The position numbers were made by a program, and so were the translations under genes. Shown piece after piece: positions 15,765 through 23,867 of a stretch of DNA of 64,000 nucleotides. The stretch covers positions 923 to 64,922 of the forward strand of contig NZ_KB903257.1 in the NCBI RefSeq assembly GCF_000379685.1, read 5' to 3'. Position 1 is the first letter of the stretch. The number at the start of each line of letters is the position of its first letter. The notes under the pieces were generated by a model. It was given only the letters and a program-made list of their open reading frames with translations, searched no databases and was not told where the DNA came from. This DNA comes from Catelliglobosispora koreensis DSM 44566. GTDB taxonomy: Bacteria; Actinomycetota; Actinomycetes; Mycobacteriales; Micromonosporaceae.

Positions 15765-17378
15765 GTGACGGTGGTGGCGGTGGCTGGACGAATGCTTCAG
15801 CACCTGGATGAGGCGGGAAGGCCGGTGGCTGAGCCGGTGGAGATTTCCGCCTGGCCGGCGCAGGCTGCCGAGATCGAAGAGCGCGACAGCCCACGGTGGT
15901 TGTGGGCCAACACCGAAGAGGCATACACGCCGCTGCTCAAAGCCGGGGTCCGGCTCAAGCGCTGCCATGACGTCGAGTTAGCCGAGGCGCTGCTGCTCGC
16001 TCACGAAGGCCGTTACGGCGAGCCACGGTCCGTCAACGCCGCCTATGCCCGGCTCACGGGAGCGCCCGTGCCCGCGGATCAGCCGCTGCGCCAAGCCGAC
16101 CCACCTGGCTACGGGCAAGACACCCTCTTTGGCGATCTGTCGCCCGAGGCCAGTGTGCACGAACTCGTGCGCGTCTATCAGGGCCAGCTCGCCCGGGTGA
16201 AAGCCGCCAACGATCCTGGAAGGTTCCGTTTGCTGACCGCCGCCGAGTCGGCCAGCGGGCTGATCGCGGTGGAGATGGGACATGAAGGGCTGCCGTGGCA
16301 CGCCCAAGCCCACGACGAGCTGCTCATGCAACTGCTCGGGCCGCCGATCGGCGGTGTGCCCAAGAAGCTCGCCACGTTGGCCGCTGAGATCGCCAAAGCC
16401 CTTGACGCGCCTGGATTGCACGCCGATTCGCCCGCAGAGCTCAAGCGCGCACTGCGACGGGCTGGTGTTGAGGTGCCCAACACGCGTTCCTGGACGCTCA
16501 AGCACATTCAGCATCCGGTGATCGCGCCGCTGTTGGAGTATCGCGAGTTGTACCGCATCTGGACCGCTCACGGATGGTCCTGGCGCGAGCAGTGGGTCCG
16601 CGATGGACGGTTCTACCCGGCTTACATCCCGGGTGGTGTCGTGTCGGGCCGTTGGGCCACCCGTGGTGGGGGAGCGTTACAGATCCCCAAAGCGGTCCGT
16701 GGTGCCGTGAAAGCCGATCCGGGCTGGAAGCTGGTCGTGGCCGACGCTGGCCAGCTGGAGCCCCGGATCCTGGCGGCGGTGTCGCGTGACGATGGTCTTG
16801 GCCGGGCTGCCGCTGGCGGCGATCTGTATGCGGCGCTGGCGAAGGAGTCGTTCAACGATGACCGGGCACGGGCCAAGCTGGCGTTGCTGGGCGCGATGTA
16901 TGGCCAGACCGGCGGTGCGGCGGCTCCCGCCTTGGCGGCGTTGAAGAACAGCTATCCCAGGGCCTGGGCCTATGTCGAGGCGGCGGCGCGCACAGGGGAG
17001 ACCGGTGGGCTCGTGCGCAGCTGGCTCGGGCGCACTTGCCCACCGTCCACATTGGAGTCGAGCTGGGCTGACGAGGGTGCATCGGGCCGGGCGCGAGGAC
17101 GGTTCACCCGCAACTTCGTTATCCAGGCGACGGCGGCGGAGTGGGCGGCCACTTTGCTGGCTCTGCTGCGCGACAGCTTATGGAGTACCAGCGCGAAAAT
17201 GGTGTTCTTCCAGCACGATGAGGTCATCGTGCATTGCCCGGACGGGGAGGCCGGGCGGGTGACCGAGGCACTTCACGATGCCGCGACGAAAACCGGGAAG
17301 CTGCTGTTCGGCAACTCCCCGGTGCGTTTTCCGCTCAATGTCTCAGCGGTGACGTCCTATGCGGACGCTAAAGGTTGA
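15765..17378 (+). CDS. DNA polymerase I-like protein (degenerate 3'-5' exonuclease plus family A polymerase)
   Basis: Predicted 537-residue family A polymerase of the short actinobacterial type. The N-terminal ~200 residues (RWLWANTEEAYTPLLKAGV, then CHDVELAEALLLAHEG) are exonuclease-like but lack a clear set of acidic catalytic residues. Polymerase motif A is VADAGQLEPR with catalytic D327, motif B is RARAKLALLGAMYGQ and motif C is QHDEV (H484-D485-E486). There is no 5' nuclease domain. Start GTG 15765 gives MTVVAVAGRMLQ, matching the family's start; no ribosome site is seen. Possible roles are repair or lesion bypass; it cannot replace full PolA. The 3' end overlaps the next convergent gene by 11 bases. 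Confidence 0.9.
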   Translation: MTVVAVAGRMLQHLDEAGRPVAEPVEISAWPAQAAEIEERDSPRWLWANTEEAYTPLLKAGVRLKRCHDVELAEALLLAHEGRYGEPRSVNAAYARLTGAPVPADQPLRQADPPGYGQDTLFGDLSPEASVHELVRVYQGQLARVKAANDPGRFRLLTAAESASGLIAVEMGHEGLPWHAQAHDELLMQLLGPPIGGVPKKLATLAAEIAKALDAPGLHADSPAELKRALRRAGVEVPNTRSWTLKHIQHPVIAPLLEYRELYRIWTAHGWSWREQWVRDGRFYPAYIPGGVVSGRWATRGGGALQIPKAVRGAVKADPGWKLVVADAGQLEPRILAAVSRDDGLGRAAAGGDLYAALAKESFNDDRARAKLALLGAMYGQTGGAAAPALAALKNSYPRAWAYVEAAARTGETGGLVRSWLGRTCPPSTLESSWADEGASGRARGRFTRNFVIQATAAEWAATLLALLRDSLWSTSAKMVFFQHDEVIVHCPDGEAGRVTEALHDAATKTGKLLFGNSPVRFPLNVSAVTSYADAKG

Positions 17379-18183
17379 GATTCTTCCACCGCTCCATCAG
17401 GGCTGGCGTGAGCAGCCCGGCCCCGGCGGCCAGTGAGATCAGGGTGAAGCCGACGCTGAGCACCCGCGTTTCAATCTTGCTCCCGGCCTCGATGGAGATG
17501 GTGTCGGGCAGGCCGATCATGCGCCACATCCGTTTGCCTGTAGGAATAGGCCACAGAATGGGCACTCCGGCACGGGTGATGATGTCGCCCATGAGGTGCA
17601 CGAAACAGCCGACACCCACGGCTATCCCGATCATTTCGTAACCACGATGTTCCGTGGGCAGGAAGGTGTAGGCGAAGTAAGCCGCTCCGGCGGAGGAAAT
17701 CGTGACCAGGATCCAGCCCGCACGCTTGGCCCAGTTGTGGAACAGCCCGCGCAGGGCCAGGCCGAACATGAAGAACAGGATGCTCATCACGGCCCAGCGG
17801 CCGTAGTTGGAACACAGCCACGTCGCTCCCGCTCCCATGAGGAGGCAGAACGGGATCGTGTGTGTCAGGGTGCGGTGGCCGTTCTCGCGATCAGGGTCCT
17901 TGCTGAGTTTTGTCGCATGGTAGACACCAAGCGATATCTTCTCGATGACTTCGGCCAGGAACAGCGAAATCACGCCAAAACTACGGGAAACCGTTGAGCC
18001 ACCCTTGTTCTGAGTGACCTTTCCGGACATGTCCAAATCGGGGAGCAGAGCGCCACCCGCGCAGACGGCCGCACCGATGGCGATGGTGGTCGCGGACTGA
18101 CCGTAGTCAAAAAACTCTTTGGCGACCCAGGATCCGGCCAGCCACACCGCCGCGCCGGATAGCGCGTGCGACGGACCCATCAT
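17368..18183 (-). CDS. YdjM/DUF457-type membrane-bound metal-dependent hydrolase
   Basis: Predicted 271-residue integral membrane protein. The family signature is intact: MMGPSHALSGAAVW at the start, GGALLPDLDMSG (about 43-54), GHRTLTHTIPF (about 102-112) and HLMGDIITRAGVPILWP (about 196-212). These conserved His/Asp residues resemble a phospholipase-C-like metal site. Six to seven hydrophobic segments are present. In E. coli, YdjM is an SOS-controlled inner-membrane protein; its substrate is unknown. The gene is divergent from the mini-conservon. Confidence 0.9.
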   Translation of the reverse strand: MMGPSHALSGAAVWLAGSWVAKEFFDYGQSATTIAIGAAVCAGGALLPDLDMSGKVTQNKGGSTVSRSFGVISLFLAEVIEKISLGVYHATKLSKDPDRENGHRTLTHTIPFCLLMGAGATWLCSNYGRWAVMSILFFMFGLALRGLFHNWAKRAGWILVTISSAGAAYFAYTFLPTEHRGYEMIGIAVGVGCFVHLMGDIITRAGVPILWPIPTGKRMWRMIGLPDTISIEAGSKIETRVLSVGFTLISLAAGAGLLTPALMERWKNLNL

Positions 18184-18221
18184 GTGTGTTTCCTCCCCAT
18201 AAGACAGTCACAATTTGCGCA

Positions 18222-18288
18222 TGCACTCTGTCAAACCTGGCTTGATAGTGCAATCGGCTGTCCCTCCACTACAGACAGTTGAACTGTC
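18222..18288. promoter_or_regulatory. Inverted repeats in the ydjM/conservon divergent region
   Basis: Two symmetric sites are visible. A perfect palindrome GACAGTTGAACTGTC (18274-18288, 7-bp arms) lies 38 bases before the kinase-like start. An imperfect one with TGCACT (18222-18227) and TTGATAGTGCA (18242-18252) as outer arms lies nearer the ydjM-like gene. A further GACAGTCA occurs near 18203. Either could bind a dimeric repressor. They do not match the actinobacterial LexA consensus. Confidence 0.5.
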
Positions 18289-18325
18289 GTAATAGCGGCG
18301 AGTAGAGTACCGCGAGTGATGCAAC

Positions 18326-19015
18326 ATGATTGACCAACATCGCGACAACATAAATGCGATAGTTATCAATCTCGCCAGGCGCAGCCAGCTATTGGTGGAG
18401 CAGCAGCAACGTCTTCTCACTGAGATGGAGCGCCAGGAGCGTGATCCGGGCCGGCTGGCCGAGCTCTTTCGGCTGGATCTTCTCGCGGCCAGAATGCGGC
18501 GTAACGACGAGAACATTCTGGTGCTCGCGGGAGGGCAGGCCCGGCGGCGCGTGGCTGGTGGCACTTCCCTTGGTGCCCTGGTCCTGGCGGCATCCGCGGA
18601 AATCGAGCAGTACCAGCGAATCCACCGCGATATCACCCACGATCCGCTGATCGCGGGAAACGCCGTTGGTGACCTGACGCACCTGCTAGCCGAGCTGTTC
18701 GAGAACGCGACAGCGTTCTCGGCGCCGGGCTCGCCGGTGCGCGTCGTGTCCAGAGTGGATGACGAAGGCCAGCTGCTGCTCGAGATCACCGATGCTGGGT
18801 TTGGGCTGAGCCCGGCCGCGTTGGCCGACGCCAATGCCGTCCTGGCCGAACCGCCCGAACTTGGCGGCACCACAAGCGAACGGATGGGGTTAGTGGTGGT
18901 CAGTCATCTGTCCGCCCGCCACCAGGTGCGAGTCCGGTTGCGTTCCAGTCCATCCGGCACATGCGCTTGCGTCGCGCTTCCGGGCGATCTGCTAACCCAC
19001 GAGGGGGCAAAATGA
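18326..19015 (+). CDS. Short CvnA-like histidine-kinase/ATPase (conservon type, no sensor region)
   Basis: Predicted 229-residue protein equal to the C-terminal half of conservon CvnA kinases. The dimerisation helix region is NLARRSQLLVEQQQRLLTEM (14-33), then LFRLDLLAARMRRNDENILVLAGG (47-70). The ATP-binding domain has the N-box ELFENATAFSAPGSP (123-137) and G1 box ITDAGFGLS (154-162). CvnA proteins normally carry an extracellular sensor, membrane segments and HAMP before this; here none is present, and only a short gap separates it from the divergent gene. It overlaps the roadblock gene by ATGA. The usual downstream DUF742 and GTPase genes are absent. Confidence 0.88.
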   Translation: MIDQHRDNINAIVINLARRSQLLVEQQQRLLTEMERQERDPGRLAELFRLDLLAARMRRNDENILVLAGGQARRRVAGGTSLGALVLAASAEIEQYQRIHRDITHDPLIAGNAVGDLTHLLAELFENATAFSAPGSPVRVVSRVDDEGQLLLEITDAGFGLSPAALADANAVLAEPPELGGTTSERMGLVVVSHLSARHQVRVRLRSSPSGTCACVALPGDLLTHEGAK

Positions 19016-19437
19016 CCATGGTACTAAGCAAACCTGCACAGGACTTGAGCTGGCTGATCACCGCGTTCGCCAGCCGGGTTCCCGAGGTGCAGCACGCGAT
19101 GGTCGCATCCTCTGACGGCATGCCCATTGCCGTCTCCGAAGGCGTTTCCCGCACTGTCGCGGACCAACTCGCCGCCGTCACTTCAGGCCTGCTCGGCGTC
19201 GCCGCCGTCGTGGCCAACCTCGCCGACGCGGACGAGGTGCGACAGGCGGTCATCGAGATGGGCCGCGGCTATTTCATCGCCATGACCGTCCGGGACGGAT
19301 CGGTCTTCGCCGTCTTGGCTGGCGCTCAAGCCGATCTCGGCGTCATCGGTTTCGAAATGGCACGGCTGGTCAAACAGGCCGGTGAGATCCTGACTCCGGC
19401 GCTGCGGGCTGAGCTGCAGCAAGTCCTACCGCGTTAA
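19012..19437 (+). CDS. Roadblock/LC7-domain protein (CvnB-like)
   Basis: Predicted 141-residue roadblock/LC7 protein: LSWLITAFASRVPEVQHAMVASSDGMPIAVSEGV at the start, with the sheet-helix pattern to about residue 130. In conservons, CvnB acts with a GTPase (CvnD) as a G-protein-like switch, probably as its activator. The start ATG overlaps the stop of the CvnA-like gene, showing translational coupling. The next gene is convergent and unrelated, so the operon ends here without cvnC or cvnD. The partner GTPase must be elsewhere, or this pair works differently. Confidence 0.92.
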   Translation: MTMVLSKPAQDLSWLITAFASRVPEVQHAMVASSDGMPIAVSEGVSRTVADQLAAVTSGLLGVAAVVANLADADEVRQAVIEMGRGYFIAMTVRDGSVFAVLAGAQADLGVIGFEMARLVKQAGEILTPALRAELQQVLPR

Positions 19438-20022
19438 CCGCAGATCGGCCAAGTGGGCGTAGCGCTTGACCAAATCCGCGTTGGCCTCATCACTGCGCAT
19501 GACCCATTCCCTTGCGGCGTCAGGGGTGAGGCCTTTTTCGCGCTGCCGGGCGATGAGCCCGGCGATCCGCTGCTCCTGGGACGCCACATCAATGTGGACG
19601 GTCAGATCGAGCAGGGCTCTGGCGTCAGCCCAGTAGAGCAAGTAGTTGCCTTCGGTGATGATGAGCCGCGCGTCTGGGAACACCGGAATCGATCCGGCGA
19701 TCGGCTCATTCATCACGTGATCGAAACTGGGCGCGTAGATGACCTCGTCAGGCTGTTGCCTGATGCGCCTGAGCAAGGCGACATAACCCTTGTCGTCAAA
19801 GGTGTCCGGGGCACCCTTGCGATCGCTTCGGCCCAGGCGGCGCAACTCTTCATTGGCGAGATGAAAACCATCCATGGGTACGCAGACAGCACGCTCGTAG
19901 CTGTGCTGCAGTTCCCGGGCGAGGGTCGACTTGCCCGCTCCCGGAGGCCCGGCGATCCCGACGACGACCCGTCCGCCTTGTGCCAGACGTTCCGTGACGG
20001 CGTCATATAGCGCTGTGAACAA
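19426..20022 (-). CDS. P-loop nucleoside/small-molecule kinase
   Basis: Predicted 198-residue kinase of the uridine kinase/pantothenate kinase-like P-loop group. The Walker A motif is G25-P-P-G-A-G-K-S32. Substrate-site residues appear in CVPMDGFHLANEEL (about 47-60). The Walker B-like stretch is LIITEGNYLL, and a lid follows (QREKGLTPDAAREWVMRSDEAN). The acceptor cannot be deduced; ATP is the likely donor. The start overlaps the end of the amidohydrolase gene by 20 bases on the same strand, so the two are co-expressed and may act in one salvage or degradation route. Confidence 0.88.
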   Translation of the reverse strand: MFTALYDAVTERLAQGGRVVVGIAGPPGAGKSTLARELQHSYERAVCVPMDGFHLANEELRRLGRSDRKGAPDTFDDKGYVALLRRIRQQPDEVIYAPSFDHVMNEPIAGSIPVFPDARLIITEGNYLLYWADARALLDLTVHIDVASQEQRIAGLIARQREKGLTPDAAREWVMRSDEANADLVKRYAHLADLRLTR

Positions 20023-21679
20023 GCCGCCCCCTGGCGTACGTCTGCAGAACGCTGGTGTGCTTGAGTTCCTCCACCGGCAAAGGGAACGGATCGCGGTCGA
20101 TGACCGCCAGGTCGGCCACGAAACCGGGGCGGATCGTTCCCGTGTCAGCGAACCCGTTGGCGAGCGCAGACCCCCGAGTGTAGGCGGTCAGGACGGTTGC
20201 CAGATCGAGCTTCTGGTGCGGCAGCAGCGGTTCAGTATCCACATAGGAGCGATTGACCGCCACGTGGATCGCGTCCCACGGGTTAGCTGAGCTGACCGGC
20301 CAGTCGCTCCCGCAGGCCAGCGGCGCACCCGCGCGCGCGAAGTCCCCAAACGGGTAGAACCATTGCGCGCGTTCGGGTCCCAGCATCGGGATGACGAGCG
20401 TGTCGAGCTGGTCGTCGTGACTGCCCCAGAGCGCCTGCATGTTCGCGATCACGCCCAGCTCGCCAAACCGCCTGATATCACTCGGTTTCACCACTTGCAG
20501 GTGTGCGATCTGATGCCGTGTGTTTCGCCGCATGCCAGAAGCCATTTGCGGCGCGGAGAAAGCGGCCGGCGGTGCGCTTGGGGGAAACGCGGCGGGCGCT
20601 GCAGGCACGGGCGCGAGGTGGGAGGGTAAGGCGCTGATGGCGTCGAGGGCGGCGGTGACGGAGGCGTCGCCGATCGCGTGGTAGTGCACGCCGAAACCGG
20701 CCTCCGCCAAGGCTTTCACGATGCCGGGCAGCTCGGCGAAGTCGATGAACGGCAGGCCGCTGCCGTGACCTTCGCCGAGGTAGGGCGAGGACATGGCGGC
20801 GGTGAAGTTCTCACACACGCCGTCGAGCATGATTTTGACGTGCGGTGTCGTGAAGTTGGGCAGCTCGGTGCGCCTGTCCACAAGCGACGCGATCTGCTCC
20901 ACACCCCGCGTGCGGTCCCACCACAGGGCGCCGCAGACACGGGCCGTCAAAAGACCTGACGTGGCAAAGGAACGGTAGGCCGGGAGGGGATCGGCGTAGC
21001 CGCCGTAGTCGCCGACGATGGCGTCCTGCCAGCCGGCTATGCCGAAGGCGTGCAGGTGTGCCTGAGCTTGCCTGAGGGCTTCGATGTAAACGGAGGCGTC
21101 CGTGGGCGGCAGCAACCGCGACACGAGCGTGACAGCGCCCTCATGCAGCATGCCGGTCGGGATGCCGTCATCGTCGCGTTCGATGCGCCCGTCGGGTGGA
21201 TCCGGGGTGTGTTTCGTGATCCCGGCGATGGTCAGGGCTGCCGTGTTGACCCAGGCGCCATGGTGATCGGCGTTGTGCAGCAGCACGGGGCGATCGGGGA
21301 CGATGTCGTCTAGGTCGCGGGCTCTTGGAGTACCAGCTGGGAATGCTGACATGGCCCAGCCACCGCCTGTCACCCAGGCGCGGTCCGGATGGGCGCGGGC
21401 ATAGCCGGCTATCGCGGCACGGTATTCCGCTTTGCCCGGTAAGCCGGACAAGTTACATCGCATGAGTTCCAGGCCACCCCACACCGGATGGACGTGGGCG
21501 TCATGAAACGCCGGAATGACCATCCGCCCCGTGGTATCGACCACTTCCGTCGCCGGTCCGACCAGCTCATCGACCTCGCCCACGGAGAGCACACGCCCGT
21601 CGCCTACAGCAACCGGGGCGACACTGACCTGGCCCTCGCTAAACAGGGCCCCACCTCTGAAGACAATCTCCGCAAACAC
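20003..21679 (-). CDS. YtcJ-type amidohydrolase (amidohydrolase 3 family)
   Basis: Predicted 558-residue metal-dependent hydrolase. The metal motif is IPAFHDAHVHPVWGG, with H62 and H64. Further ligands lie in GFGVHYHAIGDASVTAALDAI and RHQIAHLQVVKPSD; the last aspartate lies in PLACGSDWPVSSANPWDA. The C-terminal part returns to the small beta-sandwich (GTIRPGFVADLAVIDRDPF). The family hydrolyses amides, imides or formamides; the substrate is unknown. Start GTG 21679 (MFAEIVFRGG) is chosen; the long upstream open frame runs antisense through the kinase gene. Residues 375-400 contain an Ala/Pro-rich insertion. It is upstream partner of the P-loop kinase. Confidence 0.9.
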   Translation of the reverse strand: MFAEIVFRGGALFSEGQVSVAPVAVGDGRVLSVGEVDELVGPATEVVDTTGRMVIPAFHDAHVHPVWGGLELMRCNLSGLPGKAEYRAAIAGYARAHPDRAWVTGGGWAMSAFPAGTPRARDLDDIVPDRPVLLHNADHHGAWVNTAALTIAGITKHTPDPPDGRIERDDDGIPTGMLHEGAVTLVSRLLPPTDASVYIEALRQAQAHLHAFGIAGWQDAIVGDYGGYADPLPAYRSFATSGLLTARVCGALWWDRTRGVEQIASLVDRRTELPNFTTPHVKIMLDGVCENFTAAMSSPYLGEGHGSGLPFIDFAELPGIVKALAEAGFGVHYHAIGDASVTAALDAISALPSHLAPVPAAPAAFPPSAPPAAFSAPQMASGMRRNTRHQIAHLQVVKPSDIRRFGELGVIANMQALWGSHDDQLDTLVIPMLGPERAQWFYPFGDFARAGAPLACGSDWPVSSANPWDAIHVAVNRSYVDTEPLLPHQKLDLATVLTAYTRGSALANGFADTGTIRPGFVADLAVIDRDPFPLPVEELKHTSVLQTYARGRLVHSAI

Positions 21680-21700
21680 CGTGGGATACGGTAGTACACG

Positions 21701-23110
21701 ATGTCCGCGTTCACCCCCGCGATGAAGCTTGGCGATCGCTACCACTTGCAGGAGCGCATCGGCACTGGTGGCATGGCTGAAGTCTGGCGTGCGCTCGACA
21801 CCGTGCTGGGCCGCACCGTCGCTATCAAGGCCCTCGATGGCCGCCTGGCCGCTGATGCCAGCCTGCGTGAAAGCGCGCGGCAAGAGGCTCGTGCCGCCGC
21901 ACGGCTGAGCCACCCGAATATCACCGCGATCCACGACTTCGCTGAGCACGTGCTCGCTGATGGCCGTGTCGTGCCTTATTTGGTGCTGGAGCTGCTCGCT
22001 GGTGAGACGCTCGCGCAGCGCCTGGCTAAAGGACCGCTGCCGTGGGCTGAAGCGAGCGCTGTGCTGACCCAAATTGGTTCCGCGCTGGCCGCCGCGCACG
22101 CGCATGGTGTGGTGCACCAAGACATCAAGCCGTCGAACATCATGCTCACGCCTTCAGGGGCGAAGATTCTCGACTTCGGCATCGCGGCGATCCGTGGCCG
22201 CGATAGCACGCCGGGCTGGACGAGTGGCACACCCGCTTATGCCGCCCCGGAACGCTTGCGGACCGTGCCGCCGCATCCGGCCGCTGATGTTTACAGCCTT
22301 GGCGTGGTGGCCTTTGAGATGGCGACCGGTTCGCTGCCGTGGGAGATCAGCACGTGGGAAGACGCGCGGGAAGTCCACGATGGACGGACCGAGTCTCCTG
22401 TCCCGCAAGGGATTCCGGCTTCGACAGCGGGCCTGGTGCAGCAGGCGCTGAGCGCTGACCCGGCCGCGCGCCCGATGGCGACCGCTTTCGGTAAATCTCT
22501 CGCCGCGCCTGGCGCGAGCGAGGAGTCGACGGCGACACTGACGCCCACGCTCGTGCACCGCGTGAGCGGGCCGATCGCGGCTTCGGCGAAGGTTCCCGTG
22601 CGGCCAACGACACTGGCACCAACACCCGCGCCGCCGCCTCTGCGCCGCCCACGCCGCTCGCCGGGACTCGCGGCCGCCTTCGCGGTCATCGTGCTCCTGC
22701 TGACGTTAGGCGCGGTCTTCTTGAGCGCGGCACTGCTGCAGTCCAACGCGGACAGCAACGGCAAAGCGCCGGTCACACAGACACCCATCGTCACCAAGTC
22801 ACCGACGCCGTCGCCAACGTCCAAAGGCGACAGTGTCGTGCAGGTTCTTTCCTCACTGCGGCAGGTGATCGCCACAGCGGTGGCCACCGGGCAGCTGGAA
22901 GACGAGCGGGGCGAAGAGCTCAGCGACCGCGCAGACGACCTGGTCAAGCGCTGGCAAGAAGGCAAGACCCGAGACTTCATCAAGCGTGTCGAGGATCTGC
23001 GCAAAGACATTGACGATAAAGCCGACGACGGTGAGATTTCCCGGCCGGTCGCGATCGCGCTGGACCAGCTGCTCAAGGAACTTATCGAGCGGGCTAAGAA
23101 GTCGAGCTGA
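21701..23110 (+). CDS. Membrane-anchored Ser/Thr protein kinase (PknB-like, HQD variant)
   Basis: Predicted 469-residue eukaryotic-type kinase. The Gly-rich loop is IGTGGMAEVW (20-29), with lysine K43 in VAIKAL. The catalytic loop is H139-Q-D-I-K-P-S-N146, the metal motif D158-F-G, and APE-like AAPERL follows. Arginine of the usual HRD motif is replaced by glutamine, so activation-loop control may be weak. A Pro/Arg-rich linker leads to a membrane segment (about 322-346). The extracellular tail (347-469) has a Thr/Pro stretch and a charged helical domain, not PASTA repeats. The gene diverges from the amidohydrolase with only 21 bases between starts. Confidence 0.93.
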   Translation: MSAFTPAMKLGDRYHLQERIGTGGMAEVWRALDTVLGRTVAIKALDGRLAADASLRESARQEARAAARLSHPNITAIHDFAEHVLADGRVVPYLVLELLAGETLAQRLAKGPLPWAEASAVLTQIGSALAAAHAHGVVHQDIKPSNIMLTPSGAKILDFGIAAIRGRDSTPGWTSGTPAYAAPERLRTVPPHPAADVYSLGVVAFEMATGSLPWEISTWEDAREVHDGRTESPVPQGIPASTAGLVQQALSADPAARPMATAFGKSLAAPGASEESTATLTPTLVHRVSGPIAASAKVPVRPTTLAPTPAPPPLRRPRRSPGLAAAFAVIVLLLTLGAVFLSAALLQSNADSNGKAPVTQTPIVTKSPTPSPTSKGDSVVQVLSSLRQVIATAVATGQLEDERGEELSDRADDLVKRWQEGKTRDFIKRVEDLRKDIDDKADDGEISRPVAIALDQLLKELIERAKKSS

Positions 23111-23771
23111 CCTTTACGCGCTTGGCAGCGGGAACGGGGTGGCGCAGCCCGGGGTGACCCGGCGGGAGCGTCCGCTTGATGACGAACCACGCTCCGGCGA
23201 GCACGAGGACGATCAGCGGCCAGGTCAGCACGATATTGCTCAGGGTCAGCGCGGCGGTGTTTCCGGCGAGCCAGAACGGAATGAAGACGACCAGCCGCAC
23301 CAGATATTGCATCGACCACAGCAGACTCGCGCGGCTGTAAGCCTTGAGGAGGTCTGGATCGTGGCGCCAGGCGCCCTTCTGGCCGAGCAGGCCACCGACG
23401 ATCACCCCGAGCAGGGGCCAGCGGATCGCCACGCTGACAACGAAGGCGAGGAAACTGGCCGCGTTGCTGACGATGCGAATCAGGTAGAAGTCTTCGGCTT
23501 TGCCGGTGTAGAGCGCGACCAGAGCGGCCAGCACGACGCCGAATAGTCCAATCAGGACAGCGCGCGGCTTGTCGCCCTTGCCCAGGCGCCAGATGCCCAG
23601 TGCCGCCGTCACCACGACAGCAGCGAGCGCACCCCAGCCAATCGAAGACGTCGCGAGATATCCCACGCCGAAAGCGACCGGGCCCAGCGTCGCGTCCAGA
23701 GCGGCACGCTTGCCACCGAGGAGATGCGCAAGGCTTTCCTCGGCTAAGTCTTGCCGGGCGGGCTGGGTCAT
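23094..23771 (-). CDS. DUF3159 integral membrane protein
   Basis: Predicted 225-residue membrane protein with about six hydrophobic segments from residue 30 to 200. GPVAFGVGYL, FYLIRIVSNAASFLAFVVSVAIRWPLLG and WSMQYLVRLVVFIPFWLAGN match DUF3159, an actinobacterial family of unknown function recognised by pattern. The last 17 bases overlap the convergent kinase gene. An iron-box-like palindrome lies just upstream (23802-23820), between this gene and the divergent peptidase. Confidence 0.85.
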   Translation of the reverse strand: MTQPARQDLAEESLAHLLGGKRAALDATLGPVAFGVGYLATSSIGWGALAAVVVTAALGIWRLGKGDKPRAVLIGLFGVVLAALVALYTGKAEDFYLIRIVSNAASFLAFVVSVAIRWPLLGVIVGGLLGQKGAWRHDPDLLKAYSRASLLWSMQYLVRLVVFIPFWLAGNTAALTLSNIVLTWPLIVLVLAGAWFVIKRTLPPGHPGLRHPVPAAKRVKVSSTS

Positions 23772-23801
23772 CGGTGTGGCTCCGGAGCGCAGGGGATGCG
23801 G

Positions 23802-23820
23802 TTAGGTTAGGCAAGCCTAG
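23802..23820. promoter_or_regulatory. DtxR/IdeR-like iron box
   Basis: TTAGGTTAGGCAAGCCTAG matches the 19-bp DtxR/IdeR operator consensus TTAGGTTAGSCTAACCTAA at 16 positions by eye. Including the next bases, AGGTTAGGC and GCCTAGCCT form a near-perfect palindrome. It lies 31 bases upstream of the DUF3159 start and 48 bases before the M20 peptidase start, and could control either. Confidence 0.6.
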
Positions 23821-23867
23821 CCTGCGGCCCGTTACCAGCGGAAGGGAGCCTCTGGTAGGAAGATCTC

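Noticed and set aside
22291-23814. 507-codon open frame antisense to the Ser/Thr kinase and DUF3159 genes
   Set aside because: Low-complexity Arg/Ser/Ala content, spans two real genes on different strands, and no recognisable domain.
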